Shown: positions 25,300 through 33,856 of the stretch, piece after piece
Layout: the number at the start of each line of letters is the position of its first letter
How positions within the stretch are numbered: the stretch's first letter is position 1
Source of the DNA: Chloroflexota bacterium
Lineage (GTDB): Bacteria; Chloroflexota; Dehalococcoidia; Tepidiformales; Tepidiformaceae
Direction: 5' to 3'
NCBI GenBank assembly: GCA_016191435.1
Contig: JACPOQ010000016.1
Coordinates: forward strand, 62,001-126,000
DNA: 64,000 nt
The notes under the pieces: generated by a model
What the model saw: only the letters and a program-made list of their open reading frames with translations
The model's database searches: none
Told to the model about the DNA's origin: nothing
Program-made: the position numbers and the translations under genes

Positions 25300-26796
25300 G
25301 TGAATTACGGACGTGTCGTTGCAGTCATCGATGTGGGCTCGAACTCGGTTCGCCTGCTGGTCGCCCGTGAACTCTCGCCAGTCGCCTTCGAAGTCATCGA
25401 TGAAGAGCGCTTCGATGCCCGCATCGGGGAAGGCCAGGCCGATGGGGACCTGACCCCCGAAGGCATCGCCCGCGGCCTCCACGCCATGCGCGTCGTCTCC
25501 CAGGTCGCCGCGTCATACGGTGCGACTGTCACCGTCGTGGCCGGCACCGAAGCCCTGCGCCGCGCGCCCAACGCGGCCTCCTTTATCGAAGCCGCTCGCG
25601 CCGAGACCGGCCTCACGGTCCGCGTCCTCAGCGCCGCCGAGGAAGCGTTCGCCAGCTTCCTTGGCGCCATCAACAGCACCGGCCTCCGCGATGGCCATGT
25701 CGTCGACGTCGGCGGCGGCTCCCTTGAAGTCATGCGCGTCGAAGGCCGCGCCCTGGTCCGCAGCCAGTCCGCCCCGCTCGGTGCCATCTATGCCAGCGAG
25801 CGCTACCTCCGCAACGACCCGCCCACCGCCAAGGACGTGCGCGCGCTCCGCAAAGCCGTCCGCCAGCAGATCGAGATCCACGACAGGCTCCCGGCGTTGT
25901 ACGGCGTCGGCGGCGCCCTGCGCAACCTCGCCCGCATCGTCCGCTTGCGTCGCCGGTATCCCCTCCGGCGCCTCCACGGCCTCGCCATCGAACGCCGCGA
26001 AATGCGCCGGCTCGCCTCCGACCTCGCCTCCGCCCCCGCCGAGGCCCGCCGCAAAGTCAACGGGCTCAACAGTTCGCGCGCCGATATCATCCCCGCCGCC
26101 GCGATCGTGCTCGACGAAATCATGGAGATGACCGGCGCGCCCGCGCTCAACGTCTCCGGCCAGGGCCTGCGCGAGGGTCTCGTGTGGCAGGAGCTCCGCG
26201 GCGAAGGCGCCATCCTCCCCGATGTTCGCACCGCCTCGATTAGCGGTCTTGCGCGTGCGAACGGCGTCGATGCGCTCGCCGCCGAGCCCGTCGTCATCGT
26301 CGCCGCCCAACTCTTCGAGGCGACGCGCCAATGGCATTCGTTCGGCGCGCCCGAGGAGGACCTGCTGCTCTCGGCGGCCCGCCTGGCAGGCATCGGCATG
26401 CACGTCGACTACTACAACCGCGACCGCCACGCCGAATACCTCGTCCACAGCGGCGACCTGCACGGGTTCAGCCACCGCGAGATCGTGCTCCTTGGCGCGA
26501 TCGTCCGTTCGGCCACGGCCGGCACGCCCGACCTCACGGCCAATCGCGCCATCCTCGAGCAGGACGACGGCCACCGCGTCGCCGTCCTCGCCGCCCTGCT
26601 CGGCGCCGCCGAGGCGATCCGCCGCCGCCGCCCGTCGCCGGTGCACTCCGTCGAACTCAGCTCCCACCGCGGCGGCCTGCACATCGAACTGCGCGGGGGA
26701 GACTCGCTGGATGCCGAGATCGCCGCGCTCGAACGCCAGCAGAAGCGCCTGGAATCCGCCCTGAAAATCCCGGTCAGCGTTTCAGTGCGCGCCTGA
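25300..26796 (+). CDS. ppx: Exopolyphosphatase, Ppx/GppA family
   Basis: A 498-residue ASKHA-fold enzyme that releases phosphate from polyphosphate (or the pppGpp gamma phosphate). The two phosphate loops are AVIDVGSNSVRLLV near residue 8 and VVDVGGGSLEVM near 130, with the catalytic Glu expected between them. A helical HD-like C-terminal part (DYYNRDRHAEYLVHSG, FSHREIVLLGAIVR) matches the longer Ppx form. Start is GTG 25300 with a weak ribosome-binding site. Its 3' end overlaps the convergent sixA by 15 bp. Confidence 0.92.
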   Translation: MNYGRVVAVIDVGSNSVRLLVARELSPVAFEVIDEERFDARIGEGQADGDLTPEGIARGLHAMRVVSQVAASYGATVTVVAGTEALRRAPNAASFIEAARAETGLTVRVLSAAEEAFASFLGAINSTGLRDGHVVDVGGGSLEVMRVEGRALVRSQSAPLGAIYASERYLRNDPPTAKDVRALRKAVRQQIEIHDRLPALYGVGGALRNLARIVRLRRRYPLRRLHGLAIERREMRRLASDLASAPAEARRKVNGLNSSRADIIPAAAIVLDEIMEMTGAPALNVSGQGLREGLVWQELRGEGAILPDVRTASISGLARANGVDALAAEPVVIVAAQLFEATRQWHSFGAPEEDLLLSAARLAGIGMHVDYYNRDRHAEYLVHSGDLHGFSHREIVLLGAIVRSATAGTPDLTANRAILEQDDGHRVAVLAALLGAAEAIRRRRPSPVHSVELSSHRGGLHIELRGGDSLDAEIAALERQQKRLESALKIPVSVSVRA

Positions 26797-27294
26797 GCTG
26801 CTCCCCTGGCCAACGCCGCGCAGCGCGTTCGGTTGCAGCAGCCACTCCAGCGTCCCCGCGCCCGCCTGGGCCGCGCCGGGGAACGTCACCAGGGCCGCGG
26901 CGCCCTTTTTGAACGTCGCCGCGATGGTGTCCTCGTCGCCGGTGAGCAGCAGCGAAAGCAATCCCGACATGTACGGCTCATGCCCGGTAACGAGCACCCG
27001 CTCGCCGCTGGCGCGTTCGAGCTCCCGCAACAGCGTGCCGTGCTCGCCGGTTGCCAGCGAATCGCTGATCTTTAGCCCCTTATGCCCGTACGCTTGGACG
27101 AGGATTTCCGCCGTCTGCAGCGCCCGCGCGTAGGGGCTGCTGACGATGAGTTGCGGCTCGAACAGCTGGCGCAACCCGGCCGCCGCCTCGGCCATGCGCT
27201 CGCTGCCCTTCGCCGTAAGCGGCCGCAGCGAGTCATCCGGCCAGCGCGGCCCGCGGTCCTCGGCGATTGCGTGGCGCACCAGGCAGAGTTCCAT
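26782..27294 (-). CDS. sixA: SixA-like phosphohistidine phosphatase
   Basis: A 170-residue histidine phosphatase. The catalytic motif is LVRHAIAEDRG (RHA form of RHG), with the second His in VTGHEPYMSGL and SSPYARALQTAEIL in between. SixA removes phosphate from phosphohistidine on signalling or PTS proteins. It starts directly at the stop of a small upstream gene (TGA then ATG) and converges with ppx, sharing 15 bp. Confidence 0.88.
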   Translation of the reverse strand: MELCLVRHAIAEDRGPRWPDDSLRPLTAKGSERMAEAAAGLRQLFEPQLIVSSPYARALQTAEILVQAYGHKGLKISDSLATGEHGTLLRELERASGERVLVTGHEPYMSGLLSLLLTGDEDTIAATFKKGAAALVTFPGAAQAGAGTLEWLLQPNALRGVGQGSSSGAH

Positions 27295-27675
27295 TCAGTC
27301 CGCCGCCGCCGGTTCGGTGCCCACGAGGGTGACCGCCGTGATCTTCCATTGCCCCAGGACCTGCTTCCACGTCGCGCCCAGCGTCGCTTTGCCGAGCGCC
27401 GAGGAGAACGTCACGTGGAATAGCTCGCCCTCGCCCTCCGTACCCACTTCGCGCAATTCGTACCCGGTGATGTTTGGCATGTTCGCCAGCGAGAGGCCGG
27501 CCCCACCCTGCGGCGCGAGCTGCATCATCTGCGCCAGCGCCTCGGGCGTGATGTCCGCCATGATCTGGTTGAAGTTGCCGCTCATCACCGCCTGTGCGTT
27601 GCGCTCAGCCGCTTCGCGCGCGCTCCCGGGTCCGTTGGTCACGCTGTCCACTCCATGGCGCCGGTCATCAGCCAT
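27295..27675 (-). CDS. Hypothetical protein, NTF2-like
   Basis: A 126-residue protein with a helix (AREAAERNAQAVMSGNFNQI) followed by beta strands (YELREVGTEGEGELFHVTF, ATWKQVLGQWKITAVTLV), the pattern of small SnoaL/NTF2-fold proteins. No catalytic motif was seen. Its TGA abuts the sixA ATG, so they are likely cotranscribed. Confidence 0.65.
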   Translation of the reverse strand: MADDRRHGVDSVTNGPGSAREAAERNAQAVMSGNFNQIMADITPEALAQMMQLAPQGGAGLSLANMPNITGYELREVGTEGEGELFHVTFSSALGKATLGATWKQVLGQWKITAVTLVGTEPAAAD

Positions 27676-27748
27676 CCCGCCAATTGTCGTTCACGCTTGC
27701 AAGCATAACGTCACTTCGGTGATCGCCGCGTTTAGCTGGCCCGGTGCG

Positions 27749-28498
27749 TTAGCCCTCGTAGCTCTCGATGGCCTCGTCGCTGAAGTCGACATTCGAGTAC
27801 ACGCGCTGCACGTCCTCGAGGTCTTCCAGCGCATCGAGCAGCTTCAGCGTCTGGTGCGCGACTTTTTCGTCCACTTCCATCGGCGTCCGCGGGACCATCG
27901 CGAAGTCCGCGTTCTCGATGGTGAGCCCGGCGCTCTCGAGCGTCTTCCGCACCGCCTCCAGTTGCGCCGGCTCAGTCTGCACTTCGACGGTCCCCTCATC
28001 GACGCGCACGTCCTCCGCGCCCGCATCAATCGCCTGCAGCGCCACGTCGTCGGGGTTCGCCCCGTTCACCGGGATGGAAATCACGCCCTTGGCATCGAAC
28101 TGCCAGCCGACCGAGCCGGTCTCGCCGAGGTTGCCCCCGGCGCGGCTGAAGCGATGCCGCACCTCCGCCACCGTCCGGTTCCGGTTGTCCGTCAGCACCG
28201 AAACGATGATCGCGGTACCCCCGGGGCCGTACCCCTCATACTGGATCTCGTCGAGCTGCTCTTCCGCGCCACCACCCGTGGCCTTCGCAATCGCGCGTTC
28301 GATGTTCTCGTTGGGCATGTTCTGCGCCCTGGCTCGCTGCACCGCGAGACGCAGCTTGAAGTTCATCGCAGTGTCCGCCCCGCCCTGCTTGGCCGCGAGG
28401 ATGATCTCGCGCGAAAGCTTGGTGAAGATCGCGCCGCGCTTCGCGTCGTTCGCGCCCTTCTGCCGCTTGATCGTCGACCACTTCGAATGTCCGGACAT
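27749..28498 (-). CDS. yebC: YebC/PmpR family protein
   Basis: A 249-residue member of the YebC/TACO1 family, recognised from its start (MSGHSKWSTIKRQKGANDAK) and from EQLDEIQYEGYGPGGTA. Members bind DNA or the ribosome; recent work links the family to relief of ribosome stalling at proline runs. ruvC, its common neighbour, is absent here. Genome-wide Pro-rich linkers in this window make a translation role sensible, but that is inference. Confidence 0.95.
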   Translation of the reverse strand: MSGHSKWSTIKRQKGANDAKRGAIFTKLSREIILAAKQGGADTAMNFKLRLAVQRARAQNMPNENIERAIAKATGGGAEEQLDEIQYEGYGPGGTAIIVSVLTDNRNRTVAEVRHRFSRAGGNLGETGSVGWQFDAKGVISIPVNGANPDDVALQAIDAGAEDVRVDEGTVEVQTEPAQLEAVRKTLESAGLTIENADFAMVPRTPMEVDEKVAHQTLKLLDALEDLEDVQRVYSNVDFSDEAIESYEG

Positions 28499-28660
28499 CG
28501 CGGGACCCGTCTCCGTAGGCGTAATGCTGTCCTACGAGTCTACCCGCGCGCACAAGTAGGCGCGAAGCAACGCAGCCGCCCAGAACGCGGCAATTCATTC
28601 ACGCCCAACACCGGCAGCGGCGCAGGACGGCTGCCACGCGCCGCCGATGTCGCGTGCCGG

Positions 28661-29794
28661 CTACTTCTTCGTCCGCGGCAGGTGACCCGCACGCACGAGA
28701 CAACCGAGCGTGTCGCATATGACCCGCGTGGCCAGCAGCGCCGTGATTTCGGCCGTGTCGTACGGGGGCGAGCACTCCACCACCTCGATCCCGGCGAGCG
28801 GTTGTGCGGCGATCAGCTGGATGAACTTCAGCACCTCCCGCGGGAGGAAGCCGCCCGGCTCGGGCCAACCGGTGCCCGGCACAAACGCGGCGTCCAGGCA
28901 GTCGACGTCGAAGCTCAACCAGACCGCGTCCACGCCGTCCCACGCCACGTCCAACGCCCGCTTCGCCGCCTCCTCGATCCCCATCTCGACGCAGTCGGTC
29001 ACGGTCATGATGGTGGTGCCGCGCTCCCGCCCCACCTTCACGCCCGGGCGCGGCGCCTGCCACCCGCCGATGCCCACCTGGACGAGGTTCTTCGCCGGCA
29101 CGTTCGGGATGTTGGTCGCATGGAACCACGGCGTTGTGTGCATCCGTTCGTCGAGGTCCGTCTCCTGCGTGTCCACGTGGCGGTCGAAGTGGATGATGCC
29201 GAGCTTCTTGCCGTCGAGGTGCTCGGCCACGCCCCGTGTCGTGGGGAAGCCGATGGAGTGGTCGCCGCCGAGCACGACCGGGAAGGCCCCGCTCGCGAAC
29301 ACGTGCCCGACGGCCTTGCTGATCTGGTCGAATGTCTTTTCGATGTTCGCCGGGATCGTGAACACGTCCCCAACGTCGCAGATCGTGATCGATTCGCGCA
29401 GGTCCACCCCGAGTTCGAAGCTGTACGGGCCGTACAGCGCCGAGATCTTTCGGATCCCCTGCGGCCCGAAGCGCGTCCCCGGCCGGTAGGTCGTGCCGCC
29501 ATCGAACGGCGCGCCAAGGATGGCGACGTCGTATTCGCCGCACTTCCGGACATCCTCCAGGTAGGGCGCCTTGAGGAACGTGTTGATACCCGCGAAGTGC
29601 GGCAGCTCGCCCCGGCTGAACGTCGGGATGCGCTTGTCGACGATCGAGTCCGCACCGGGCAGCCCCAGCTCCAGCCCCCGCGCCACCTCCTCGTCCCATT
29701 TCGCCGTCGGCAGCCGCGCTTCGGCTTCGACCGCGTACCGGGCCTCGCGCCCGTAATGGTCATGCAACGGCACGCCCTCATGCTCTGAAGACAT
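28661..29794 (-). CDS. gdmH: Ureohydrolase, probable Ni-dependent guanidine hydrolase
   Basis: A 377-residue arginase/agmatinase-fold metalloenzyme. Metal motifs are GGDHSIG, HFDRHVDT and SFDVDCLDAAFVPGTG. It is about 70 residues longer than ordinary agmatinases (about 300), the extra length being an N-terminal extension before the core (core starts near EYDVAILGAPFDGGTTYRPG). It is the last gene of an operon that begins with a guanidine-I riboswitch and a NitT/TauT-type transporter, the same arrangement as the cyanobacterial GdmH guanidine hydrolase locus. Hence guanidine (to urea and ammonia) is the likely substrate. Agmatinase or another guanidino-hydrolase remains possible. Start: ATG 29794 with GGGG upstream; GTG 29803 is an alternative. 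Confidence 0.8.
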   Translation of the reverse strand: MSSEHEGVPLHDHYGREARYAVEAEARLPTAKWDEEVARGLELGLPGADSIVDKRIPTFSRGELPHFAGINTFLKAPYLEDVRKCGEYDVAILGAPFDGGTTYRPGTRFGPQGIRKISALYGPYSFELGVDLRESITICDVGDVFTIPANIEKTFDQISKAVGHVFASGAFPVVLGGDHSIGFPTTRGVAEHLDGKKLGIIHFDRHVDTQETDLDERMHTTPWFHATNIPNVPAKNLVQVGIGGWQAPRPGVKVGRERGTTIMTVTDCVEMGIEEAAKRALDVAWDGVDAVWLSFDVDCLDAAFVPGTGWPEPGGFLPREVLKFIQLIAAQPLAGIEVVECSPPYDTAEITALLATRVICDTLGCLVRAGHLPRTKK

Positions 29795-29840
29795 CAGGTT
29801 CACCCCTCACTGTGTGTTGATTGAGTTCTGGACGGTGGAT

Positions 29841-30611
29841 TTATACGTCCACCGCTTCTGCCAGCAAAAGCCCGTGGATCTCGTCGCGGAGGTCCAAGAA
29901 GCGTTCGTCGCGGCGAATGGTCTGCGGCCGCTCCACCCCGAACGGCACCACGATCTCGCGCCGTATCCGCCCCGGGTGCGACGAAAACACGTAGATGCGC
30001 TGCGAAAGGAAGAGGGCTTCCTCGACGTCGTGGGTCACCATCAGGATGGTGGTGCCCGTCTGCTCCCACACCGAGAGCAGGTAATCCTGCATCAGGCCCC
30101 GGGTGTGGGCATCGAGCGCGCCGAACGGTTCATCGAGCAGCAGCACCTCCGGTTCCATCGCGAGCGAACGGGCGATGGCCACGCGCTGCCGCATCCCGCC
30201 CGAGAGCTGCCCCGGCCGCGATTCGGCCCACTTCTCCAGCTTCATCACGCGCAGGTAGTAGGCCACGCGCTCGCGCATCTCGCTCTTCGGCATGCCCCCG
30301 AGCTCCAGCCCGAACCCGACGTTCTCCGCAACCGTCCGCCACGGGAAGAGCGAATACGACTGGAACACGATGCCGCGGTCCGGGCCTGGCCCCTGGATCG
30401 GGAAGCCCGCCAGCGTTGCTTCGCCAGCCGTCGGCGTGTCCAGCCCCGCCACGATGTTCAGCAAAGTCGACTTGCCGCAGCCGGATGCCCCGACGATGCA
30501 CACGAGCTCGCCCGAATCAACGTGCAGGTCGATCCCGCTGAAGGCGACGATCGGCCCGCGCTTGCCGCGAAACTCTTTTGACAGCCCGCGCAGCTGGAGG
30601 TCTGCCGTCAT
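29841..30611 (-). CDS. Guanidine-linked ABC transporter ATPase (NitT/TauT type)
   Basis: A 256-residue ABC ATPase with Walker [11 protein letters not shown]-loop in FQSYSLFPW, signature LSGGMRQR, Walker [12 protein letters not shown] and switch His in MVTHDVEEA. The '[12 protein letters not shown]' segment is typical of the nitrate/sulfonate/taurine branch. Starts 5 bp after the permease stop, with GGAG before ATG 30611. By context it powers guanidine import. Confidence 0.93.
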   Translation of the reverse strand: MTADLQLRGLSKEFRGKRGPIVAFSGIDLHVDSGELVCIVGASGCGKSTLLNIVAGLDTPTAGEATLAGFPIQGPGPDRGIVFQSYSLFPWRTVAENVGFGLELGGMPKSEMRERVAYYLRVMKLEKWAESRPGQLSGGMRQRVAIARSLAMEPEVLLLDEPFGALDAHTRGLMQDYLLSVWEQTGTTILMVTHDVEEALFLSQRIYVFSSHPGRIRREIVVPFGVERPQTIRRDERFLDLRDEIHGLLLAEAVDV

Positions 30612-30615
30612 CGGT

Positions 30616-31533
30616 TCACTCCTGCGACCACGGCGAGAGCCGGTTGCGGACCAGGCGCAGCGCCACGTCGCTCGTCACCCCGAGCACGCCGATGACGAGC
30701 AGCAGGGCGAAAATCTCCTCCGTCCGCAGGAAGCGCTGGGCGCGGAAGATCCGCACTCCGAGCCCGTTATCGGCAGCGACCAGCTCCGCCACCACGATCA
30801 GGTTCCAGGCCGCCGCCAGGTTCACGCGCGCCGCATCAATGATGCCCGGCAAGGCGTACGGGAAGATGACCTTGCGGAATACCGAGACGTTGCCGCCGCC
30901 GAGCGTGAAGGCCACGCGGATGAGCTCCGATGGCACCTGCCAGACGGCGTTCGCGATCATGAGCGTGTTGAAGAACACGGTGCCGATGACGATCAGCGCC
31001 ACCTTCGGCCCTTCGCCCAGCCCCAACCAGATAAGCAGCAGCGGCAGGAACGCAGTCGCCGGCATGTAGCGCACGAAGCCGATGACCGGTTCGAAGAGCG
31101 CGTTGATGCTCCGGAAGCTCCCCATCGCCAGCCCGAGGGGCACCGCAATCAGGATCGCCAGCCCGAAGCCGATGAACACCCGCCGCGAGCTCGCCCAGGT
31201 GTCGCCGGCGAGCTGCCCGCTCGTCACCATATCCTTCGCCGAGTGCACCACCTCGTTCACACTCGGGAGGAATATCGGGTTCACGAGGCCGCTGGCGCGC
31301 AACAAGACCCACGCCACCAACGGCGCCGCCAGCGAAATCGCCACCAGCACGACGTTCAGCCGCGGCGATATCTCTCCCCGCATCCGCCAGAATCCCGGCT
31401 GCCGCCGCCCCCCGAGGACCCGCGCCCGCGGTCCGCCGCGCGCTCCCGATGCCCCGTCCGTCACCACGGCCGTAGAGCGGCTCGTCACCTCGAGCCTGTC
31501 GAACACTGGCTGTCCCGGTCGCAGGCTCGTCAT
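30616..31533 (-). CDS. Guanidine-linked ABC transporter permease
   Basis: A 305-residue inner-membrane permease of the SsuC/TauC/NrtB type with about six membrane spans; the coupling-helix region is AFTLGGGNVSVFRKVIFP and the typical 'LPLLLIWLGLGEGPKV' is present. An N-terminal cytoplasmic tail of about 55 residues is Arg/Gly-rich. Its ATG overlaps the receptor stop by four bases (ATGA). Confidence 0.92.
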   Translation of the reverse strand: MTSLRPGQPVFDRLEVTSRSTAVVTDGASGARGGPRARVLGGRRQPGFWRMRGEISPRLNVVLVAISLAAPLVAWVLLRASGLVNPIFLPSVNEVVHSAKDMVTSGQLAGDTWASSRRVFIGFGLAILIAVPLGLAMGSFRSINALFEPVIGFVRYMPATAFLPLLLIWLGLGEGPKVALIVIGTVFFNTLMIANAVWQVPSELIRVAFTLGGGNVSVFRKVIFPYALPGIIDAARVNLAAAWNLIVVAELVAADNGLGVRIFRAQRFLRTEEIFALLLVIGVLGVTSDVALRLVRNRLSPWSQE

Positions 31534-32546
31534 TTCTTCTGCGCATACGCGGTGATGAAGGTCGAATCGAACAGCCCACCGAGCGGCGCCTCCTTATCGA
31601 TGAGCTTGGCCTCGAGCATGAACTTCGAGATGTCCGCTGCGGCGAACTGCAGGCTCTTCAGGTCCGTGCCGGGTGCGAACGCCTTCACGTTGTCGTCGAC
31701 GGAGAAGATCGTCGTGCCGGCGTCGTAGCTCTTGTATTCTTCTTCGGAGACGCCGGCACGCTTGGCCATGATCTTCGTCGCCTTGTCAGGGTTGGCTTTG
31801 ATGTAGTCGACCGTCATGAACCAGGCGTTTACGAGCTTCTGCACATCGCCCGGCCGATCCGTGACCAGCTTCTTCGAAACCGCGAGGTGGTCCGGGATTG
31901 CGCCGGGGAAGTCCTTCGAACTGAACAGCGTCTTCGAGCCCTCGCGCTTGAGCGCTTGCGTGGTGAACGGCGCGAACACCGCCACGGCGTCGAGCTGCCC
32001 GGCGGCGAACGCCGACGCCGCCGCACCGGTCTCCAGGTTCACAATCTGGACGTCCGAAGTCTTCAACCCCGCCTTCGTCAACCCGAGCAGCAGCAGGTAG
32101 TTGTCTACCACGCCGGCTTCGAGCCCGATCTTCTTGCCCTTGAGGTCCTGGACGCTCTGGATTTCCTTCGAGGCGATGACCTGGTCGTTGCCCGTGGAGT
32201 TGTCGTTCGTGAGCACGATCACCTGGTCCGAGCCCGCCGCCACGGACCCTATCGTGTCGTTCAGCGTCTGGCTATTCGCATCCAGCTTGCCGGCGGCGAG
32301 TGCGTTGATGGAATCGAGGTAGCCGTCGAACCAGACGAGGTCGACATTCACGCCTGCCTTCTTGAAGATGCCCGCCTCTTCGGCCACCTGCCACGGGAAC
32401 CAGCCGGGCCAGGCGCTGAACCCGAGCTTGATCGGCGTGCCGGACCCGCCGCCGCCGCCGCCGTCATCGTCGCCCCCGCAGCCTGTGGCCAGCGCCAGCG
32501 CGAGGACCGCCACCAGCGCCACGAGAATCAGCCTGAAGCCCTTCAT
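31530..32546 (-). CDS. Guanidine-linked ABC transporter solute-binding lipoprotein
   Basis: A 338-residue extracytoplasmic receptor. The signal peptide ends in lipobox LATGC with Cys23 lipidated, then a Gly/Asp linker and a type II periplasmic-binding fold of the NrtA/SsuA/TauA type (KLGFSAWPGWFPWQVAEEAG, VWFDGYLDSINALAAGKLDA). It is the first gene after the guanidine-I riboswitch; the SD is AAGGGGGAG. Substrate specificity is inferred from the riboswitch and the downstream hydrolase. Annotation as nitrate or sulfonate receptor would be the naive call. Confidence 0.9.
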   Translation of the reverse strand: MKGFRLILVALVAVLALALATGCGGDDDGGGGGGSGTPIKLGFSAWPGWFPWQVAEEAGIFKKAGVNVDLVWFDGYLDSINALAAGKLDANSQTLNDTIGSVAAGSDQVIVLTNDNSTGNDQVIASKEIQSVQDLKGKKIGLEAGVVDNYLLLLGLTKAGLKTSDVQIVNLETGAAASAFAAGQLDAVAVFAPFTTQALKREGSKTLFSSKDFPGAIPDHLAVSKKLVTDRPGDVQKLVNAWFMTVDYIKANPDKATKIMAKRAGVSEEEYKSYDAGTTIFSVDDNVKAFAPGTDLKSLQFAAADISKFMLEAKLIDKEAPLGGLFDSTFITAYAQKK

Positions 32547-32570
32547 GGTCTCCCCCTTCTAGCGGTACCT

Positions 32571-32610
32571 CCCAAAAACAAAAGAGCCCGGGAGGACATT
32601 CCTCCCGGGC
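32571..32610 (-). terminator. Riboswitch-controlled intrinsic terminator
   Basis: An 11-bp perfect stem (plus coordinates 32586-32596 and 32600-32610, loop of 3) is followed on the minus strand by TCTTTTGTTTTT. The 5' arm of the stem begins inside the conserved 3' end of the guanidine-I aptamer, so ligand binding and termination are mutually exclusive. Confidence 0.92.
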
Positions 32611-32705
32611 TTTTGTCCCGCCGTGTACCCGCTGCGTTGCGGGCCGTTGCTCTCGGTCCAGGCCCCTGCCACGAAGGCAGGACGGAACCCTAGCGACAGG
32701 CACAG
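32601..32705 (-). ncRNA. Guanidine-I (ykkC) riboswitch aptamer
   Basis: The minus-strand leader of the transporter operon carries the conserved ykkC blocks in order: GCTAGGGTTCCG, then GGACCGAGAGC, then ACACGGCGGGACAAAAGCCC. These are the diagnostic guanidine-I core segments. The spacing allows the usual P1-P3 layout. The 3' core overlaps a strong intrinsic terminator, giving an ON switch: guanidine binding should keep the terminator from forming and let transcription into the receptor, permease, ATPase and hydrolase genes. Confidence 0.95.
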
Positions 32706-32739
32706 GGTACGGGCCGCGCCATTTCCACCACGTTTCGCA

Positions 32740-33234
32740 CACATGAACACCAGATGACGCGGCGCGCTCTCGTGCCCACGGAGTGAGCCGGCCCGGTTCG
32801 GGCCGGCGGCATTGGGGTCGCTGTTCCAGCGGCGGTTACCTTTGCCGGGTGCGTCCGCGCCCGCCGGGTGTGTGAACGGGAAGGTCTCGAGGTTGACGTG
32901 CCGCCGGCGCCCAAGGGGGGGCCAGAGAGCCCCATTCACGCGTTCAAGGGCCAGCTCCCCGTCTGGATCGGACCGCCGGACCGCAAATCAACCCGTGTCC
33001 CCGCAAGAAGTGGTGGACTTGGCCAAGGCCGTGCGGCGGCTGGACACGTTTCGTAAAGGGTCGCTGCGCGAGGTGCGCATCATCGCCTCGGCGCTCTCCA
33101 CCCGCGGCCCAGCAGCAGGCGGCTGCCATCCCCCCGGCGCAATCGTGCACGTGCATCCCATCCTGACACCTTCCGGACGCTGCGGCCGCTCGCGCACGAC
33201 ACGGCCCGTATACCCCCGGCCGCACGCTGAATCC
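32740..33234. other. Gene-poor stretch between the guanidine operon and the kdp remnant
   Basis: No intact gene is seen. It holds a degraded copy of the 3' end of the kimA-like gene (32858-32922) and probably the promoter of the riboswitch-led operon on the minus strand. Frames that span it read as Arg/Pro-rich noise. Confidence 0.5.
32858..32922 (-). pseudogene. Duplicated 3'-end remnant of the kimA-like gene
   Basis: About 63 bases match the last codons of the transporter gene at 35108-35170, in the same orientation, with a 2-base insertion and a few substitutions. Read on the minus strand it gives PLGRRRHVNLETFPFT, against LLGRRRHVNLETFPFT in the intact gene. The two copies bracket the kdp remnant block as direct repeats. 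Confidence 0.75.
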
Positions 33235-33399
33235 ATGGCGCCCGCCGTTGCCTACGACGAAGAGACCTACGACACGGCGGACGGGTGCCTCCTGGCAATC
33301 AAAGAGCACGTCGAGAAGGGATGGCTGGTGATGCAAATTCGCGGCCCCCATAACGGACCATTTCTCGTTGCCTACCGCATGGATGGCGACGCCCGATGA
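33235..33399 (+). CDS. Small protein coupled to the receiver gene
   Basis: A 54-residue acidic protein (MAPAVAYDEETYDTADGCLL, then VEKGWLVMQIRGPHNGPFLV). No family recognised. Its TGA overlaps the ATG of the receiver gene by four bases (ATGA), which argues that it is translated. It may be a partner of the kdp-linked receiver. Confidence 0.55.
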   Translation: MAPAVAYDEETYDTADGCLLAIKEHVEKGWLVMQIRGPHNGPFLVAYRMDGDAR

Positions 33400-33779
33400 A
33401 CATCCTGCTCGTTGAAGACGAGCCCCCAATCGCCGACGTGCTCTCGCGCAACCTGCGGGCGCGCGGAAACGTCGTCCGCGTCGAGGGCACCGGGCGCGAT
33501 AGCCTGCTGGCGCTCACCGAGGCCGTCCCGGACGTGATGGTCCTCGATATCAACCTCCCCGATCTGACCGGCTGGGAGGTCCTGCGCCGGCTCGCACCCG
33601 CGGACCGCGAGCGCGTGCCCGTGATCGTGCTCTCGGCCTCGCCGCTCGCCCCCAGCCGCGTGCAGGAGTTCCAGCCGGCGGGCGTGCTCGTGAAGCCCTT
33701 CCCGATGGACGCGCTCGTGCGTCTGATCGAAGAGGTGACTCCGGAGCCGGCCGTGGACCGAGGCGCCAGCCATGCCTGA
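33396..33779 (+). CDS. Stand-alone response-regulator receiver domain
   Basis: A 127-residue CheY-like receiver without an output domain: acidic pair in MNILLVEDEPP, phospho-acceptor Asp in VMVLDINLPDLTG, and the conserved Lys in VLVKPFPMD. No KdpE winged helix follows, so either it is a truncated KdpE or a single-domain regulator. It is followed, overlapping, by a mini-protein, kdpF and a broken kdpA, so potassium-linked signalling is likely. Confidence 0.85.
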   Translation: MNILLVEDEPPIADVLSRNLRARGNVVRVEGTGRDSLLALTEAVPDVMVLDINLPDLTGWEVLRRLAPADRERVPVIVLSASPLAPSRVQEFQPAGVLVKPFPMDALVRLIEEVTPEPAVDRGASHA

Positions 33780-33855
33780 TGTCGCCTTTCTCGCCGTAGG
33801 CGTGGGTTCGTTCGCGTTCTTCTACCTCGTCATGGAATTCCTCCGGAAGGTCTGA
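33772..33855 (+). CDS. 27-residue membrane mini-protein
   Basis: ATG 33772 to TGA 33855 encodes MPDVAFLAVGVGSFAFFYLV and a short cationic tail: one membrane span. It overlaps the receiver gene by eight bases and is followed one base later by kdpF. Similar unnamed single-span peptides often precede kdpF in kdp operons. Confidence 0.6.
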   Translation: MPDVAFLAVGVGSFAFFYLVMEFLRKV

Positions 33856-33856
33856 T

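Noticed and set aside
31530..32546. Nitrate, taurine or sulfonate receptor
   Set aside because: The fold alone would allow it, but the guanidine-I riboswitch and hydrolase point to guanidine.
33396..33779. Full KdpE response regulator
   Set aside because: The protein ends after the receiver domain; no winged-helix output domain follows in any frame.
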